From Pseudorasbora parva (taxonomy: Eukaryota; Chordata; Actinopteri; Cypriniformes; Gobionidae), in the NCBI RefSeq assembly GCF_024679245.1, contig NC_090185.1, positions 30,368,670-30,432,669 of the forward strand: 64,000 nucleotides of DNA. Direction: 5' to 3'. This document shows positions 11,324-22,996 of the stretch, piece by piece. Position numbers and translations under genes: made by a program. Numbering within the stretch: the first letter of the stretch is position 1; each line of letters starts with the position of its first letter. The notes beneath the pieces are model-generated. The model ran no database searches. It was not told the DNA's origin and saw only the letters and a list, made by a program, of their open reading frames with translations.

Positions 11324-11384
11324 GTGTTTGGTCATTTTTTCTCTAATAAAGGCTTGATAGAGCACAGTTTGTTTAGTTCTTTTT

Positions 11385-11541
11385 TGGGGGTGTGAGCCAC
11401 TAGGTTTGAGGGGGTGTTTTTGGTCGAAGTGTGTGCATGCGTTGTAGAATGAGTGGCACAGGACTAGTAAAGTGGTTATCCGTTCAGCTGTGTGTGTGCG
11501 CTTCATGTTAAATAACTAACTGAACTACTATGACATAACAT
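11385..11541 (+). repeat. Gypsy 3' LTR
   Basis: Matches the 5' LTR; the upstream T6G5 run at 11380-11390 takes the place where a polypurine tract is expected and makes the LTR start uncertain. The end at 11541 abuts the right ACTT. Confidence 0.82.
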
Positions 11542-12099
11542 ACTTATATAGTGATGGGCCAATTTCAAAACAAAGATTTGAATGGTTATGAATCAGTGTA
11601 TCAATTCAGGATTCATATCACGTGTTAAACCGCTTAAACGCCTGAAATCACGTGACATTGGCGATCCGAATCCTGAATCAATACGCTGATTCATAACCGT
11701 TCGAATCTTTGTTTTGAAATCCGCCCACCACTATATAAGTTGTTATTTAGGGGGTTTTTTTGCGCACAAAACATATTCTTGTCGCTTCATCACTATTCTT
11801 GTCTCACTGTAGTGAGATGGACTTTTTAAGTCGTCTTTAGTGCCTTTTATGGGTCTTAAGAGAGTAAATTACATTGGTGTCAATGAAGGCCTTTCTGAGC
11901 CATCGGATTTCAACAAAAATATAATGTGTTCCGAAGATGAACAGAGGTCTTACGGGTATTTAACAACATTAGAGTATGTAATTATTGACAGAATTTTCCT
12001 TTTAGGATGAACTAACCCTTTAAGCTGATAATATTCATTTTTAGTAGAAACAACTCAAGAAGTAAATTTAAGTTCATGTAGTTACGTGAGTTTTATAAG

Positions 12100-12530
12100 T
12101 AATGTGAACAAGGATGATTTGAGTGAAACTATCAACAGTGAAAAGTGACGTAGCATTCATTCCCAGATTACTTTTTTGATGTAATGAGTAAAGTAATGCA
12201 TTACAAGTAACATTTGTTACCACATTACTTTTTTGATGTAATGTGTAAAGCATTACAAGTAATATGCATAATAAAATCAGATTACTTTTTGATATAATGT
12301 GTATAGTAACTCATTATAAGTTACATTCTACCAGACTACTTTTTTGATGTAAAGAGTAACACATTAGTAATCACATTACTTTTCTGATTTAACAAGTAAC
12401 ACATTACAAGTAACATGCATTACATAATCCGTCTACTTTTATGAAGTAAAGAGTAAAGTAATGCATTACAAGAAACATGCACATAATCAAGCTACTTTTT
12501 ATGTAACTGCAATTTACATTCTTATAGCAC
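12100..12530. repeat. Degenerate tandem array, ATTACTTTTTTGATGTAA type
   Basis: About five to six imperfect units of roughly 60-70 bp built around GTAATGCATTACAAGTAACATG and ATTACTTTTTTGATGTAA. Units are diverged and partly palindromic. A related single unit lies at 6540-6650, and a distant relative at 50700-50830. Confidence 0.7.
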
Positions 12531-14585
12531 AAATGTATTTATTTACAGCCAAAACATTTCACGCAGATGAAGTATTTTCAAGAGCAACAGTCACAGTGAT
12601 GTTGTGATGCATGATGCCCAATTTAGTGAACAGATGATTACTCTTAATCTAAAACCACTACTTGGAAAATTTAACAATGATATGACTCCTTAGAAGTTAC
12701 TTTTATGCTACAGAATTCAACTTTTTTTATTTTCTTCTTTTTACCTGCAAGAGTTTCCTAGGATAGAAGGAATGGATTGATATTCTGGAGCAACGTGGCA
12801 TTTCTGAATGGCCGTTGACCATCTTGGTTTGGATAAAAAAATCTACATACAACAGCTTGCCACTTGATGGCAGTGTATAAGATGCACTAGCGTCCACTAT
12901 AGAGGTTGATGTGAAACTATGCCATCAAAAACTCCATGCATATGCAAGAAAATGCTTTTTGAATCGCTGTCCACTGTAGTGACAGTATAATTCATATTCA
13001 TAATACAAACTGGTTAGGAAATAACTTTGGAAAAAGCTAATCTCAGACTATGATGAATACATTTGACATTTATTGAATTATCTATTGTATTAAAGTATTT
13101 ATGAAATTAGATATATTTTATACACTTATAGAGGGAACACAACATTATGAAATATCCAATGTTTTAAAGTAACAATATGAACTGTTATGCAATATAAAAT
13201 ATATTATCATCTATATTTTAAAACAACGACCATTTAAACAAAAACCATGTATTCTTTAAAATCATCCTAAGAAACAGAAACTTTCGTCTAATTGAAGAAT
13301 GGCCCATCTATAGAGCCCCCTGCTGTCAACAAACAATAATGCACCTTCACAATTTGGCTGAACTGTAGGCACGTTCAGTTTATAATTTTTTATAAAGGAA
13401 ATCCAATCCCTGACCTTGAATGGAGGTGCATTTTAGTCATATTTCCCAAACATTTTTCTGTTTCAGATCATAGGTCTTTGGGATCAGAGGTGAAAAAGAC
13501 AAGTTTGTCCCACTGCAATAATCATAATTCAACAAATACACAAATCTAAATGAGGGGAATGTTTTGGAAACTTGTTTTAACCATATGTTTTATGAATAAC
13601 ATTTGTAGTAGTTTGCAATGACATCAAGTTCATAATAATTCTCACTCCCTATTTTACAGTTCATCGGGACTATGGAAAGAAATGCTGATAAAATAAAGCA
13701 TTGTTTTCTGTATAGAGCCTCGTTTCTGTTGAACTGTAGTCGGTGTGAAAGCACAATGTGAGCCTGCTGTTGTAGTTACGCTGCAGGCCTTACTCTGGAT
13801 GCAATGCAGCTGTGGAAATATTTGAGATCATTTCCTCGTTCTAATTCTCACAATTCTTGCTTTCTCAGCACAAACACAGCACCTGAAGAAAGTCCATAAA
13901 ACAGGCTCAGATAAAAACATCATGACACACTCAAGTGGGGTTTCTGAAATATTAAGGCATGTCTGAGACAGCAGAGGACTTTTTCAAGTCTGTAAGGTAT
14001 TTGAATCTTTTCTAATAGCCGGTGAGAGTCACTTGTTCAAGTCTTGGAGACGTAAACAGACAGCTCTGAATGAATGCGCTTAGCAGAAGAACCGCTGCAA
14101 CAGCACATTTTTACTCTAAACATTTTTCTCCCTGAAAAAGGTTGGCTAACGAAAGAGACTGGCAAATCTTCTTTCTTCAAATCATTGGCTAGAGAACTGA
14201 AAAACAAAAAACACTTTGTTTTGCAGGTATACACCGAAAGATCACGTTTTGGCTAGTTAGCATGATCTAGTTTGCCTCTGCTGGTTGATTAGCTCTGGGG
14301 AAAGTCAAATTTTAACTACCATGAGGCATAGAAAATGCTGTGTTAGCATTAACATCCTCACTTAAGTGAACTAACATGAGAAGATGAGATTTTAAAAGGA
14401 GACATATTTATATGAACAAAATTAGACATCTGACCAACAAAGTGTAGCTAAATACATATTTTTTCAATGATATTTGGCATTTAAAGTGAATTTGAGTTCA
14501 TATTTGGTGGTTTAATAAGCAAATAAGATAACATGCTTATATGGTTAGCACATAAGCTAGGTGAGCAAGTTTTTTTATCTGTTTA
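12531..14585. other. Non-coding, nothing recognised
   Basis: AT-rich DNA without coding signal, RNA gene or clear repeat. Short ORFs here (for example 14037-14256 on both strands) overlap each other and show no family resemblance. Confidence 0.5.
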
Positions 14586-15268
14586 TACACCGATCAGGCA
14601 TAGCATTATGACCATCTTCCTAATATTGTGTTGATCCCACTTTTGCTGCCCTAACAGCCCTGACCCGTCTAGGCATGGACTCCACTAGATCCCTGAAGGT
14701 GTGCTGTGGTATCTGGCCTCAAGATGTTAGCAGCAGATCATTTAAGTCCTGTAAGTTGCGAGGTGGGTCCTCCATGGATCGGACTTGTTTGTTTAGCACA
14801 TCCCACAGATGCTCGATTGGATTCTGGGGAATTTGGAGACCAAGTCAACAGGGAATACCATTTTCATGAAAGGGTGTACATGGTCTGCAACAATGCTTAG
14901 GTAGGTGGGTACATGTCAACGTAACGTCCACATGCATGGCAGGACCCAAGGTTTCCCAGCAGAACATTGCCCAAAGCATCACACTGCCTCCACCGGCTTG
15001 CCTTCTTCCCAGAATGCATCCTGGTGCCATGTGTTCCCCTAGTTAAGCGGCGCACACGCACACGGCCATTTGAGCTACAGTAGCTGGTATGTTTAACTGG
15101 ACCACACAGGTCAGTCACGTGTATCAATGAGCCTTGGCCACCCATGACCCCGCCGCCGGTTCACCATTTTTACTTCCTTGGACACTTTTGATAGATAATG
15201 ACCACTGCAGACCGGGAACACCCCACAAGAGCTGCAGTTTTGGAGATGCTCTGACCCAGTCGTCTATC
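14586..15268 (-). mobile_element. Tc1-like transposon fragment
   Basis: Starts at a TA with the end motif TACACCGATCAGGCATA. The minus strand encodes broken C-terminal transposase pieces, including a stretch resembling EHLWDVLNKQVRSMEDPPRNLQ near 14760-14820 and further fragments to about 15265. The same family occurs at 34209-34590 and 40367-40798. The element is truncated, has lost the right end, and contains frameshifts and deletions. Confidence 0.75.
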
Positions 15269-16570
15269 TTAAAATTATACTACCAAAACCAAAGAGAATG
15301 ACAAAGTATGCTGCAATGGTATATTACATGACAAATTGAGCAAACGATGTAAAACAGGTCTCGCTTTGTGAATGTGAAAAACACATTAAGGCTAAATGTA
15401 ACAAAGAGAAGCTTTCATGCGGGTTTCCCTAAATAGCTCGAGTCTGCAATTCTCTGAAGGCTTGTATTCGTTTTCTGGTGTTTGCTATCACGGTCAGCCT
15501 CTGGTTTATGTCCCGGCTGAGGAGAAATCATGTGGAACGTATTTGGGGGGTAAATTCAGTTTGAAAGGATGTGCCTGTCATCGCCCTCTTACATGCGACT
15601 CACGCTATACGCTTATGATGTCATTGCAATGATTGACGGCGCTAAAAATGAGACCATGGACTACTGAACAAACACGATAACATCAGTTCTGGATTTGGGA
15701 AAATAAATCAAGTGCAAATCTGATAGCAATTACATTTAAAAGACAAATGTTTATATGTACTATTTTTTGGGTTGGTTTTTGCGCCATATTCCAAGTCTTC
15801 TGAAGCCGTACAGCAGCCAAGTGTGAAGAAAAGACTGAATATTATGTCATTAATTGACATTGGTATATATCAGTAGCAGGGGTGTAGTTACGGGGTACCC
15901 CTGATTTAAGCTTGTTCACCCCTCTGGTCACCCCTGTTGCGCTTTAACAGCTGATTTTTCTCAGTTACAAATAAGTGACACAGGCACAAAGGCTATGTAC
16001 ACACTCCAGCTGAACTAAATTGTCAATGTACCTATTAATATGGGAAAAAATAACAAGCCCAAAGATGCCTATAATAAGTGTACATGACAATAGAAATGTG
16101 CGCTTGGTAAACCAGAAAACTGCAACGGTCAAAATTCTTCAAACACATGTTCACATAGAAAATGAATGGAAAAATAGCACAGTAGAAGTGTTTTTTGTTT
16201 TGTTTTTGTTTTTACAAAATTAACAAATATGGTAATGCACGCTAACTTACAGTCTATATCCTGTGATAGCACAAGGAAAGGCAATTGCATGAAAATGTAA
16301 ATGAACACACCGTCACATTTTTAATAACTTAAAAAAACGTAAAACCTTTTAAACTATAGGTGTCGATTTAAGGCGTTTAATTAGATGAATTAGTTATTTG
16401 GGAAAATAACGCATTCAAATTATTAATGCATTTGATGCACTTACCCCCGCCCAAGACCTACTTAGGTCATCTTACATTTCATAAAGTTGATTGATGAAGA
16501 ATATGATGCAGGGCAACAACTCACTGTAAAATGAAGCCTATAGAGTAGATAGAATGGTCATAAAATTCAA
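15269..16570. other. Non-coding, nothing recognised
   Basis: No coding region or repeat I can classify. Confidence 0.45.
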
Positions 16571-16575
16571 GATAT

Positions 16576-17011
16576 TGTCACAGTCACGCCAGGCTCCCAC
16601 GTCACAGACACTCCACGATCGCTCTCACCTGAGTTTTAATCATGCACACCTGATGCACATCACCACGCCCATCACCAGTAGCACAAAAGACACACACACG
16701 CACCCAGTCACTGTCCGGTCTTGTTTGCACTAAGGTACTAACCTGTTATGCTTACCTTAAGGACTCCCTCGAAGAGAATTACCCATCTCCACGTCTGCTT
16801 CCAAGTCTCCAGCGATCTCCTGTGTCCAGCATGTGTGTGTTCAGTGTTCTCCATCGTTCCCCTCCTGAGTCTCTCCAACATCCACCGAAGTTCACCCTGA
16901 GAAGCCCAGTCACCGTCACGTCAACACTCAGTCACTGTTATCACTCTACTGGTGCTAAGAATAAAACCTGCTTGACTTACATCTTGTCTCTGTCCGTCTG
17001 TACCCGTAACA
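16576..17011 (+). mobile_element. Solo LTR with GATAT target duplication
   Basis: A 436-bp segment begins TGTCACAGTCACGCC and ends CCCGTAACA, with GATAT at 16571-16575 and again at 17012-17016. It contains AATAAA near 16965 about 45 nt from its end, as expected for an LTR polyadenylation signal. There is no internal domain, so this is a recombined solo LTR. The TGTCAC start resembles the LTRs at 22997-25351, suggesting a related gypsy group; orientation is inferred from the AATAAA. Confidence 0.82.
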
Positions 17012-17210
17012 GATATGGGGCAAAATTGCATTTTAGTTTAGGTGTTTTTAAACTCACACATTTGTTGTTGTCCGGGTCAACACGAATACACGAATACATT
17101 GCAGGCTCTCTCTAACTCATATCCAAGGTGAATCATCAACTCTATTATCCTTTACCTGTGTTTTATTTAACTAAATATACATCAGCATATGAAAAAACCC
17201 ATGTGCAGGT

Positions 17211-17874
17211 TACTTTTCAAAAAAGTTGGTACACTGTACAAATTGTGAATAAAAAAGGACTGCAATAATTGACATTTCTTAAACTTATATTTTATTCACA
17301 ATAGAATAAAGATAACATATCAAATGTTGAAAGTGAGACATTTTGAAATGTCATGCCAAATACTGGTTCATTTTTTTATTTCATGAGAGCTACACATTAC
17401 AAAAAAGTTGGGACAGGTAGCAATAAGATGCTGGAAAAGTTAAATGTACATACAAGGAAAAGCAGGAGGATCAACTTCTTAAGTCAATAGTCAACATGAT
17501 TGGGTATAAAAAGAGCCTCTAAGAGTGGCAGTGTCTCTCAGAAGTCAAGATGGGCAGAGGATCACCAATTCCCCCAATGCTGTGGCGAAAAATAGTGGAG
17601 AAATACCAAAAAGCAGTTTCTCAGAAAAAAATTGCAAAGAGTTTGAAGTTATCATCATCTACAGTGCATCCAAAGATTCAGAGAATCTTGAACAATCACT
17701 GTTTCAAAAACTTATTTTTCCCTAAAAATTATACATTTTCTTAGTTTAAACATTTGATATGTCATCTATGTTGTATTCTGAATAAAATATTGAAATTTGA
17801 AACTTCCACATCATTGCATTGTTTTTTATTCACAATTTGTACAGTGTCCCAACTTTTGTGGAATTGGGTTTGTA
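17211..17874 (+). mobile_element. Internally deleted Tc1/mariner element
   Basis: The right end matches GTCCCAACTTTTGTGGAAT...TTTGTA at a TA; the left end is a diverged inverted copy near 17211. It is a short version of the element at 43600-45496. Only the N-terminal helix-turn-helix part of the transposase remains (ATG at 17550, motif MGRGSPIPPMLWRKIVEKYQ); at about 17700 it joins directly to the element's 3' end, so the whole catalytic DDE region is gone. Confidence 0.85.
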
Positions 17875-19414
17875 TTTCTATTTAATTTCATTTTAATTTT
17901 GAGGAACTAAATCAATTCTTAGTCCACATATTGCCAAAGACCATGAATAGTCACATATGGCATACGGATTAGTTTGTTATTATTTCTTTGTTTTTTCGGA
18001 GTCCAAAAAGCTCCAAGATGAGCAATGTTGTAGGTAAATGATTTATGCTAGCAATGCCTATGCAAAACTGGACCTCGACTCTCATGAACACAAAACATGA
18101 GCAAAGTTATTCTTCTCCTCCTCTCTGGGAAGTGATTCATCACGGGGAGCAGCAGTCTTTTATCAAACACAACAACGAACCCTCCTTGATGTCTAAAAAG
18201 AAGAAGTTTCCACACATCCAGCTTGTAGAGCAAGCAGAGCATTCTTTCAGAGCAACAACAGCCAGTAAACCACTAGGGGAGTCTTGGACAGGACTATCTA
18301 TTATGGAACAGCACCAGGGTCAGTTTGGGTTCGTCTGGGTCGATCTGCACCTGACCGAACTTTCTTTAGGAAAACGTTTTACGAGACATTTCATTTTCAC
18401 TCTGCAGTAGAACACACAAATTAAGCTGCAGCAGTTTACTAATGAAATTGATTACAGGGTTTCACGGTCATGAAAACCTTTTAAAACTGTGATTTTCAGG
18501 TCTGGGAAGCCTTTTAACAAAATCATAAAAGTCATGGAAATTTCTATGAAGAATATAAAGCTGTTTAACCCTTCAGTTCAACAGTGTTTCAGCAATCATT
18601 ATTATTATTATTATATTCGGCGACCCGGATCTATATCTAACAAGGATAGATCACTATCTGTCATGATAATATAAAACTCTCCTGATATTAGAGTAACAAA
18701 TAGAGAAGAATAAAATAAAGCATATTTTTGTTCACTTTTGGAGCTTGGAAGGGTTCAGTTTGAGCAGATGTTTTATACTATACTGCAGTCAGCCGTATCC
18801 AGGCCGGATGGTGGACCTGCACCCAGACATGACCAACGCATCCCTGGAGCGTCTGCTGAGCCCGTGTCAACTGGTGTCTCCTCTGAATTCAATATCACTT
18901 TCTAAAGCCAAGTGGCGTGTTATCTGTGCGCAATTTGAGCTATCCGAGTGTATGTCTACGCCGTGTGATTCTGCATTAATGTCCATCATCCCCGCATGTG
19001 ATTCTGCGTGTATGTCTACGCCGAAACAAACCATTGTGTGTGTGTGTGTCCACAATGTAAATGGATTTATAAAAGTACAAAATTATGTTTTTTTGAAAAT
19101 GTAAAAATGCAGAATGTTTCTTGTGATGGGTAGGTTTAGGGATCAGGGTTAGTTGTAGGCAATCGTTATTGTGATTGACATGGCCAAATGAAAATGTAAA
19201 GAATCAGTTGCGGGGCATTTCCGCTGAACTGGTTCGGGGGGAAAAAAGCACGCATATGGAAGGGAAAATGACATCATACCCAGTGTGCCTTGAGAGGCTC
19301 ATTGTGATTGGTCGATGAGACACTACCAGGAACGCCCAAAAGGCGTATTTGTTTCATGACGGGAATGGCCAAGTTGCAGCTGTACCCTTCTCTCTGAATT
19401 TGCCTCATCGATTC
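17875..19414. other. Non-coding, nothing classified
   Basis: No gene supported. A 6x ATT run sits at 18598-18613, and a small duplicated motif (GTGTATGTCTACGCC) occurs at 18947 and 19007. A TAGGTTTAGGG stretch near 19130 is a common fish repeat motif. Confidence 0.45.
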
Positions 19415-19600
19415 GTCATCCTCAATAAACCCGTCTCCGGCGTAACGACTCCGATCTTTTGAATATTCATATTTAATAATTACTTACTTGACACGTCATC
19501 CTAAATAAACCCATCTCCGGCGAGATGACTCCGATCCTTCAAATATTCATATTTTTGTGTAATCGACACATCCTCAATAAACCCGTCTCTTGCGTGATAC
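19415..19600. repeat. Three-unit tandem repeat, about 75 bp
   Basis: Units share AATAAACCCGTCTCCGGCG followed by ATGACTCCGATC and AATATTCATATTT. The third unit is cut short after TCTCTTGCGTGATA. No coding capacity. Confidence 0.75.
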
Positions 19601-19889
19601 CTCAAACGTTTTGATCTAATATGATTTCTGACCTGTAAGGTTGCCAGAATAATAATCATACACTGTGTGTTAATAGACCAGAGGAGAACTGGCACCCCGA
19701 CTGAGTCTGGTTTCTCCCAAGGTTTATTTTTCTCCATCATGCCCTGGTGGAGTCTTGGTTCCTTGCCACTGTCGCCTTTGGCTTGCTCAGTTGGGGACAC
19801 TAACATTTCTATTTTAGTTTTCAACTAAATATACAAATACTATGAATTACTAAATTAACTGTATCAACTATATTACTGATCTGCCCACA

Positions 19890-20065
19890 TTGTCGCTATA
19901 TGATAAATTGAAATGAGCTGATAACATCAGTTTTCTCCAAAGCGACTGTACAGCCAAATCAAATTTTGTTGCAATACTGTCCTGTTTACACTGTGAAGAC
20001 GCTTTGAAACAATCATCATTGTAAAAGCACTACATAAATAAAGTTGACTTGACTTGACCATCATC
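19890..20065 (+). repeat. Dispersed repeat end with TTGACTTGACTTGA tail
   Basis: Shares GACTGTACAGCCAAATCAAA and the ATAAATAAAGTTGACTTGAC tail with an inverted copy at 6750-6890. The simple tail suggests a retroposed (SINE- or LINE-like) 3' end, but no internal promoter was recognised. Confidence 0.5.
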
Positions 20066-20480
20066 ACGGTCCTCGTCAGAGCTCATTTCCCAGTACATTC
20101 AGCATCTGGCTCATATTCACCACCTCAAACATAATCTCAAAACTATCATTTTCAACATCTTTAAAATAAATATTGTGATCTCTGACAGCTTCTTCACCAG
20201 ATCCACCATCAAGTGACAGTAATATTTGCGTTCAGTACTTGGTCTGCAGTAAATCACTGAGCCAAGCTTTGCTGATGATTCTTGCAAAAAACCTTGAGCT
20301 GAAGCTCAAATGTTGTGCGTAACCAATGATGTTCATTCTCGTGTGTTACGTGGAACTGCAGCACGCTTGTTGTGCTCTTCAGAACATTTGCACTAAACCC
20401 CTCAGTTGTAATGGATTCGTTTTCAGATTCCTTTATTAACTTTAAGAGTCAAAGTCTTCAAAATCTTCAATCTTCACCTT
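20066..20480. other. Non-coding, nothing recognised
   Basis: No coding or structured feature seen. Confidence 0.45.
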
Positions 20481-20489
20481 CATTTGTGT

Positions 20490-20584
20490 TCTGAAAATGA
20501 ATGAAAGTCTTACGGGTCTGGAACGACGTGAGGGTGAGTAATTAATGACAGAATTTTCATTTTTGTTGAACTATCCCTTTAATT
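20490..20584. repeat. Single end of the TTAAAGGG/GTGAACTA MITE family
   Basis: The stretch reading GAACGACGTGAGGGTGAGTAA and ending with CTATCCCTTTAATT is the right arm of the same MITE group found at 7174-12023, 28776-29274 and 42252-42567. No matching left arm is close by. Confidence 0.65.
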
Positions 20585-20984
20585 AAAGTCAAGTTAAAAT
20601 AAATTTAAAAAAATAGTTACACTTTATTTTATTGTACATGACCTTAAAGTGTAGTTACCAAAGAAAGTACTGGTAATATAAGGCGACTTCATGGGTTTAG
20701 GTTTGGTTTATGGATAGGTTCAGGGTTAGTCGCAGTACCTAGTTATAACCCAGTTATTCTAATTGCTATAACAATACATAGATAATATTACATTCGGAAC
20801 AGAAATGTAAAGTGCTACCAAAAAATGTGTCATTTTTTCTGAAATATGCATTTTCCACAATTATTGGCGCACCTTCTTTTAATACTTTGTGCAGCCTTCC
20901 TTTGCCAAGATAACAGCTCTGGATCTTCTCCTGTGGCATATGGCAAGAGATCTGAGATCATTCCTCCATACAGAACCTCTCCAG

Positions 20985-21857
20985 GGCCCTCATTTATCAA
21001 CGGTGCATACGCACAGATCTGTGCGTAATAAGCGCGTAAGAACAATTTCACGCAAAGTGTGGGATCTACCAACTTGTACTTATACATATAAATGTGTAAA
21101 TATAAGCAGACATATGAGCATGCTTACGCAGAGAATCTAGTGGTAGAATAGCGACACTACACATAAAGCATATAAGAATGTCACAGTTTAAGCAAGTCAC
21201 ATTTGTCCTGTTTCCTTTAATTATAAAAACACTCTATTTATACGTTTTGTAGTTTTAAACACGATGCATAATTGGTGTCAAACCCTATAAAAGACGTGTG
21301 ATAAATGTTGGATGCAATTATTTCCTTGGCCCCAACCTACACCCAGTTCCCTTACCGAAGTCCTCAACAAGCCGGAATAAAATGGGGCTTTCATGCTATC
21401 ACCAGATTCCCAAACATCACTGGAACCATAGACTGTACCCACATAAAAGCACCGTCAACCAACAAATTTAATGATGTAAATAGAAAAGTGAAAATCATTT
21501 GTGATGAAAATTTGTTGTTGTTAACCGTCGTTGCTCGACTTGCTTGAATGGCAAAGAAGAGGAAGTTCCTCTTCTTTGCCATTACTGCGGTGAGGAAAAA
21601 ACACAATCACGTGATTTTTAAAGGGATGTGTTGTCAGCATATTTGGTTGTTTGGAGGCGTTTCCGAATACTAATGACCATGAGTGAGCATATTACGCACA
21701 CGTGGGATTCGTCAACAATGATTGCTTACTCGTGTGCGGAAGAACTGTGTGCGCATGTTTGATAAATAAAGATTTTCTTGTCCTTAGGCTCATTCTGAAA
21801 TTTCATTCCACGGACAACATATAGAACTTTTTTTATGCACTGTTGATAAATGAGGCC
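20985..21857 (+). mobile_element. PIF/Harbinger-like element, internally deleted
   Basis: Imperfect inverted ends read GGCCTCATTTATCAAC with GTGCATA just inside (20985-21010 and 21834-21857). CCAG flanks both sides (20981-20984, 21858-21861); Harbinger elements usually duplicate 3 bp, so CAG is the likely duplication. Length is 873 bp, too short for an autonomous two-gene Harbinger. It contains one transposase fragment. Confidence 0.75.
21305..21547 (+). pseudogene. Harbinger transposase (HARBI1-like) fragment
   Basis: About 80 codons ending at TGA 21545-21547. The central motif FPNITGTIDCTHI followed by VNRK and IICDENLLLLTVVAR matches the start of the DDE nuclease domain of HARBI1-type transposases, where the Asp after GTI is the first catalytic residue. 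The N-terminal helical region, the rest of the DDE domain and the companion Myb-like gene are missing, so it is non-functional. Confidence 0.72.
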
Positions 21858-22115
21858 CCAGATCTTTCAGATTCAGAGGTCCATGCTTGAGGAATCATTT
21901 CTTCTGCTCATCCCACAGGTTTTTTTTCCCCCAGGGAACTGCTGTCCATGGCAAAACCTTCTTTTTTCATGGGCCAGACGGCGTGCAAATTAAAGAACAG
22001 ATGCTGACGGATCATTTTCATAATGGCCAACGAAATCTGCCAAGAGCAGCGCAAATTAGCATCTGGTTTAAGACATGCTTTTTTCGGCCGGTAAATAATG
22101 ACAAATACCAGTGAA

Positions 22116-22830
22116 TTGACGAGCATAAACCTTAGTAAATCACCTTGTGTGATTGATTTAAAGGTGCGGTATATAGGATTGACAGATTGTGGTCGAAGTA
22201 GATACTGCAATCCAATTTTTAAATATTAGAGATTGTTGGTTTCCACCCAATTTGCGACCTGTGGTGTCGAAATACTATTGGGTAAACCGGCAGTGTGCCA
22301 TTTTGCACATACCAAAACAAAAACAGACATTCCGACAAGGAATGCACACTTCAAAGTAGAATAACTGGCTGTAGCATTGATTTTATATTGGTATAGTTTT
22401 TAACTCGGCATCCTAAATATCTGCCAACATATTAAGGTTACTTTTATGCTTTAGTAAAGTGAAAAACTTACATACAGCACCTTTAAATACTCTCCTCCTA
22501 TCAATTTTGCCTTTTGAAAGGGAAACTGATAAAAAATAATATATTCTGTGGTGAAGTAAATAGTATACTAAAGAAAACATTAGTTCAGGCAAGAATTAAA
22601 AAGAAAAATCTTAAGAATATTCTATATTAGTTCAAGCTTGTAGAAATTAAAGCGTAAATATAAACTATATAAAATTAAATAAAACTACTCAACTTTTTCC
22701 GATACGGGTGTTCCCAACTGGGGTTTGAATAATTAAAGGAGTCATGAATTGAGAAAATCAACATTTTGAGCATGCGGATTTGTCTGCAGTGAAGTTTTTC
22801 AGATGCTTGTGCGTGTCCGCGTCTATGTGT
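22116..22830. other. Non-coding; fragment of a TTAA element at 22735-22800
   Basis: Mostly unclassified AT-rich DNA. GGAGTCATGAATTGAGAAAA at 22738-22757 resembles the left end of the large element at 36596-39362, so a short remnant of that family lies here. Confidence 0.45.
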
Positions 22831-22835
22831 GTCTA

Positions 22836-22838
22836 TGT

Positions 22839-22910
<72 letters not shown>
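22836..22910. repeat. (GT)n microsatellite
   Basis: Uninterrupted GT dinucleotides for about 35 units, preceded by imperfect GTCTATGTGT repeats. Confidence 0.97.
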
Positions 22911-22911
<1 letters not shown>

Positions 22912-22996
22912 GTGGTTCGCGGTTATATCCCCTGATCAAACGGGCAAAGTAATAAAAAAATAACATTCTCATTAATCGTGGGTAAATGAGAGATAC

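Larger units (their letters stand above)
7443..11541 (+). mobile_element. Degenerate Ty3/gypsy LTR retrotransposon, mag-like
   Basis: Two LTRs of about 157-159 bp flank gag, protease, RT, RNase H and integrase remnants in gypsy order. A 4-bp ACTT flanks it on both sides (7439-7442 and 11542-11545). The tRNA-Ser-type primer site and double zinc knuckle suggest the mag clade (inference). It is dead: frameshifts in gag, a changed protease active site, loss of the RT core, and in-frame stops in pol. Confidence 0.92.
7174..12023. mobile_element. Palindromic TTAA-flanked MITE split by a gypsy element
   Basis: Left arm 7174-7442 begins TTAAAGGATTAGTTCATCC and right arm 11542-12023 ends with its reverse complement. 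The two arms are inverted copies for about 270 bp, and the centre (about 11553-11735) is itself an inverted repeat around a CACGTGA motif. Removing the LTR element at 7443-11541 and one ACTT copy restores a continuous foldback of about 750 bp. No protein is encoded. TTAA followed by AGG suggests a Kolobok-type or similar DNA transposon; the class is inference. Confidence 0.85.
20840..22115. repeat. Unclassified dispersed repeat hosting a Harbinger insertion
   Basis: The flanks 20840-20984 and 21858-22115 appear to be two halves of one unit, joined at CTCTCCAG|ATCTTTCAG once the insertion is removed. It probably derives from a DNA transposon coding on the minus strand, but short minus-strand ORFs (20830-21087, 21908-22210) show no recognisable domain, so I leave the class open. 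Confidence 0.5.
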
